The notes below the pieces were generated by a model. It worked only from the letters and a program-made list of their open reading frames with translations. It was not told where the DNA came from and ran no database searches. From CAWDDA01 sp963813345 (GTDB taxonomy: Bacteria; Acidobacteriota; Blastocatellia; RBC074): a stretch of DNA of 64,000 bases. Both the position numbers and the translations under genes were made by a program. This document shows, in pieces, positions 60,021 through 64,000 of this stretch. Each line of letters begins with the position of its first letter. Positions within the stretch are counted from its first letter, which is position 1. The DNA lies in contig CAWEYR010000019.1 in assembly GCA_963813345.1 (NCBI GenBank), positions 124,001 through 188,000 of the forward strand, in the 5' to 3' direction.

Positions 60021-60092
60021 CGCGTCCATTCCAAGGGCTTTGCACCAGTAGTCTAAGAAGTCGTTCGAAAGTCAATGTAATCAGGAGGTTAT

Positions 60093-63000
60093 ATGGTTCA
60101 GTTTCGGATCTTCAGGGAAGTCCTGTGTGCAGTTTCATGTTTTTGATGGCCGCGGCAGGTGCAGCTCTGGCTCAAACCACGTCCATGTCGGGTCAGGTGA
60201 CCGACCCCAATGGAAACGCGATTAAGGGTGCCACTATTACGGTGACCAACACTCTGACTGGTGCAGTCAGGACCACGACGTCTTCGGGTGAAGGAACATA
60301 TTCCTTCGCGCAGATGGCTCCGGGTATGTATCGCGTGCGCGCCGAAGCTCAAGGGTTCAAGTCAATGGTCCAGGAAGACGTGCAGGTGCTGGTGAGCACG
60401 CCTTTGACTCTCAACATTGCGTTTACCGATGTGGGTGCCGTCAGCGATGCAGTCACTGTCACGGGTGGCGAGACGGCGATCAACACCACCGATGCGACTC
60501 TTGGTAACAGTTTCAATAATACTCAGGTGAAAGACCTGCCTCTGAACGCGCGCAATGTCGTGGGGTTGCTATCGCTACAGCCGGGTGTGACACCAGCGGG
60601 ATACGTCAATGGCGGGCGTTCGGATCAAGCCAACGTGACGCTTGATGGAGTTGATGTCAACGAGCAGCAGACAGGCGCAAGCGTTCTTCTCGGTGCTGCG
60701 AACGACGCCGGATTCCCTTCAGGAGTTCCGAGTTGTTACGACCAACCCGAATGCTGATCAGGGCAGATCGTCGGGTGCTCAGATCTCGCTGATCACAAAG
60801 TCAGGAGGCAATGACTTCCACGGATCGCTTTATGAGTATCACCGCAACACGGCGACTTCGGCAAACAACTGGTTCAACAATAAGGCGAAGCGTACCGCGC
60901 GAGGCGCTGATCAGGAACAATTTTGGCGGGGCAATCGGAGGTCCGATCGTCAAAGACCGGTTTTTCTTCTTTTTCAATTACGAAGGTTTCCGTGAGTCGC
61001 GAGGTGCGACGGCAGTTCGCGAAGTCCCGCTTCCGGGCGTTCTTGGAAGTGGTAGCGTGCGGTACGTTGCGGCGGACCCGAACGCGGCTAACACAACTCC
61101 TTGTCCGTCCGCGACGCAATGCGAATCGCAGATGTATGACACTCACGAGCTGCACAGATCAATGCGGCTTACATTGCGGCCAACGGCATCACGCCAAAGA
61201 TCAATACGTGCGGCTACCGCTGCACTCGCTTCGGCAGCAGAGCAAGTATGTTGCTAATGACACGACTATGGGTGATGGATTGAACACGGGCGGTTTCCGT
61301 TTCAATGCAAGCACGCCCTCTTCCAACGATACTTACATTACGAAGCTGGACTTCAATCTGAGTAACAAGCAGACGCTCTTTGTCCGAGCGAATTATCAGA
61401 ACGACACTGTGGTCCGAACCCGGTGGCTGCCTGATACATTTGCACCAACGACATGGGTACATCCGAAAGGCATTGCGGCTGGGCATACATGGACAGCCTC
61501 AAACTCGCTCGTCAACAACTTCAGATACGGGTTCACGCGCGATGCGTTCACTCAGGGAGGAGATTCGGCGGAGAATTCGGTCAATTTCCGATTCATCTTT
61601 CAGCCGCTCGCATTTCTCGCGAACGCTCGCGCGTGTAACTCCGGTGCATAACATCATCGATGATCTGTCGTATACACGTGGTAATCACGCGATGCAGTTT
61701 GGACCAATATCCGGCTGGTCACCAATGCGCGTACATCATTTCAGTCTGCTTATGATACCGCGTCCACAAACCCATCGTTCTATGATCTCTCGGGAGCCGT
61801 GGTGCTCGTTCGATGAGGCAACAGGCAGCACGCCGATCTTTCCGAATGTTGGTGGATCGTCGAGCGACCTGAGAGATGCTCTCACGGCAATCATTGGACG
61901 GTATTCGGATTACGGAACGAACATCAATTATGACGCCAGCGGCAAGTTGATTCCGTCCGGAGAGGGGATCGTCCGGAAGTTCAAGACTCAGGAATACGAG
62001 TTTTACGGTCAGGACAGCTGGCGAGTGACGCCTTCCTTTACGTTGACCTATGGCCTGCGCTGGTCAACCTCGACGCCTGTGTACGAAGCAAACGGCACTC
62101 AGGTCAAGCCAACGCAGAGTCTGGGTGAATTCTTCGATCAGCGAGTCGCGGGTGCGAACCGGGGTCAAGCATACAATCAGTTGATAACGGTTGACCTTGC
62201 GGGCAGAGCGAATGACCGCGAAGACTATTATGAGCAGGACTGGAATAATCTCGCGCCGTCAGTTGCTTTCGCCTGGTCGCCCAATCCGACAAATGGCTTT
62301 CTTCGAAAGACCTTCGGAGGTGGAGGCCGGAGTACTCTGCGCGGCGGGTTCCGGACGACGCACGATCGAATAGGAAGCGCGCTTGCAGTGGCATTCGATC
62401 TGAATTCTTCCCTCGGCTTTACCTCATCGAACACAATCAATGCCAACACTTACAATGTGGGCTCAAGGCTTGGACCGGAGTTCACGGGCTACAATCCCAA
62501 CGTCCGTGCGTTTGATAAACTTGTGATTCCTCCAACACTCAAGTTTCCTCTTACCGAGCCAGCAGACGAAGACCAGCGAATTCAGTCCTCACTTGACGAT
62601 ACGCTGATAACGCCGGTGAATTACAGTTTCAATCTCTCCTATGCCCGCGAGCTTGGAAAAGATTTTACGGTGGAGTTCAGTTACGTCGGGCGGCTTGCTC
62701 GCGACCTGCTCGTGACCCGCGACGTAATGCATCTCAACAACCTGCGCGATCCTCAGTCGGGAGTCGTCTGGTATGATGCGATCAGGCAGTTGATCACTCT
62801 CAGAGAGCAGAATGCTGGCAATCACGTCGGTCGGCAATATTCCCTACTTTGAGAACATCTTTCCGCGCCTTGCCGGAAACTACACTGTATTGGGTGCGAC
62901 CAGGGCTCTGACTGCAACGCAGGCGGCCTACCGGCAGATCGCCCGCGGAGGAGCGGTCGGTGGACGAAACTTGACCGACTACACGACTGTTCAATTGATC

Positions 63001-63859
63001 TGGGATGACGGACTCGGCTATGGCGACAATCTCTTCTTCCACCCGCAGTACGGAGCGTTGTCGGTGTTTTCAACCCTCGGCACGTCGGACTATCACAGCG
63101 GCCAGATTTCGCTTCGAAAACGTTTGAGTGCCGGCATTTCATTCGATGTGAACTACACGTTTGCACATTCGATCGATATCACCTCAGGTCTGCAAAATTC
63201 GGCAGCTTTCGGTGCGGCTTTCATTCAGAATCCGCTTGACATCAACCAGAACAGAGGCACTTCGGATTTTGATGTACGGCACCTGGTCAACGCGAACTAT
63301 ATCGTTGAGCTGCCATTCGGGAAGGGAAAGAAGTGGCTGAGCGGGCTCAATTCTGTGGCAAACGCGTTTCTTGGGGGATGGACCCTGACTGGAATCTTCC
63401 GTTTCAACACGGGACTTCCCAGCGCCGTCGCCATTCGATGACGGGAAGTGGTCGACGAACTGGAACCTTCCGTCAAACGGATTTGCGATACGTCCGGTTG
63501 AAGCATCGGCGACACGAACCGGTGATCCAAACCTCTTCACTGATCCGGTAGCAACCTACCGCAGCTACCGCAACTCGTATCCCGGCGAGTTTGGAGAGCG
63601 GAATCATTTGAGATATCCGAACTATTTCGTGCTCGATATGGGTCTCTACAAGTCGTTCAATCTCCCGTGGGAGGGCAGCAAGGTTGTCTTCAGATGGGAG
63701 ACTTTCAATGTCACGAATACTCAGGCTTTCACCACGCTCGCAAATCGCCGGCTCGGAACTGATCCATACCTTGGAACTCCTGCCGCCGACTGGGGCAGGT
63801 TCACCGGAATCCAGGGTGATGCCCGAGTGATGCAATTCGCACTTAGAATAGAATTCTAA
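60093..63859 (+). pseudogene. TonB-dependent receptor 2, Oar-like, broken by about ten frame changes
   Basis: AGGAGGT precedes ATG 60093 (MVQFRIFREV). A signal peptide and CarboxypepD_reg-like domain follow (SGQVTDPNGNAIKGATITVT), then the plug (VNGGRSDQANVTLDGVDVNE), barrel segments and the end VMQFALRIEF. The frame changes near 60125, 60680, 60890, 61150, 61230, 61600, 61700, 61790, 62815 and 63435. Most are +1, but two are -1 or double insertions, so a complete protein cannot be rebuilt with certainty. Given similar errors in essential genes, it may be intact in the organism. No hydrolase genes are seen after it in the window. Confidence 0.83.
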
Positions 63860-63866
63860 GAAGAAA

Positions 63867-63984
63867 GGGGTCAGGGGTCAGGGATCGGGGTTTGAGTTCA
63901 AGCTTTAGCTTGTGGTTACATTGGGACCACAAGCTAAAGCTTGAACTCAAACCCCTGATCCCTGACCCCTGATCCCAAACCCCT
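63867..63984. repeat. Composite palindrome R15 (GGGTCAG heptamers around core)
   Basis: GGGGTCAGGGGTCAGGGATC on the left, GATCCCTGACCCCTGATCCC on the right, enclosing GAGTTCAAGCTTTAGCTTGTGG and CCACAAGCTAAAGCTTGAACTC. Nearly the same element as R1, 61 kb away. Confidence 0.9.
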
Positions 63985-64000
63985 CCTTCAGATACTCCGG

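Overview
The window looks like a chromosome segment of an Acidobacteriota bacterium, probably class Blastocatellia. Three things suggest this: two very large FtsX/MacB-type permeases of the ADOP type, Oar-like TonB receptors with an N-terminal carboxypeptidase-regulatory-like domain, and a dnaK-hsp20-dnaJ-hspR operon. The placement is inferred from gene content, not from a database search.

Layout. 1-6 kb: the 3' part of a membrane pyrophosphatase gene, an exported two-domain protein, an NlpC/P60 hydrolase, and a glycosyltransferase followed by an ABC-2 export permease. 6-12.3 kb (minus strand): pgsA, an AI-2E-type permease and the heat-shock operon, which has a sigma70 promoter overlapped by a HAIR-like HspR operator. 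12.3-21.6 kb: a metallophosphatase, a toxin-antitoxin pair, two ADOP permeases, a DUF4143 ATPase and an RpiR-type regulator. 21.6-33.1 kb: a probable regulon controlled by that regulator, made of a TonB receptor and four exported hydrolases (two serine beta-lactamase-fold proteins, a D-aminoacylase-like amidohydrolase and a CocE/NonD hydrolase). 33.1-34.7 kb: an exoribonuclease and a second toxin-antitoxin pair. 34.8-55.9 kb: the complete str-S10-spc-alpha ribosomal superoperon, rpsL to rplQ, with a strong promoter at its head and a terminator at its end. 55.9-63.9 kb: accBC, an amino-acid permease and a second, badly broken TonB receptor.

Two window-wide features matter to any reader. First, at least 23 genes or gene segments that should be intact, including single-copy essential ones (fusA, tuf, rplB, rpsE, adk, accC), are broken by single extra bases. 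Almost all events are +1 and most lie outside homopolymers, so they are best read as residual sequencing insertions. Second, intergenic regions carry composite palindromes: an outer arm of tandem heptamers (TGCTGAG or GGGTCAG type) often wraps an inner arm (GAGTTCAAGCTTTAGCTTG). Five of them sit inside the ribosomal superoperon. A second family (GGTACGTTGTACCGCC) and one 33-bp GC-rich inverted repeat are also present. Several gene ends run into these repeats.

How the genes work together: the 22-33 kb block reads as uptake of an oligomeric peptide-like compound through the outer membrane and its breakdown by exported hydrolases, switched by the adjacent RpiR protein at a palindrome overlapping the promoter. 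The substrate is not known from sequence.
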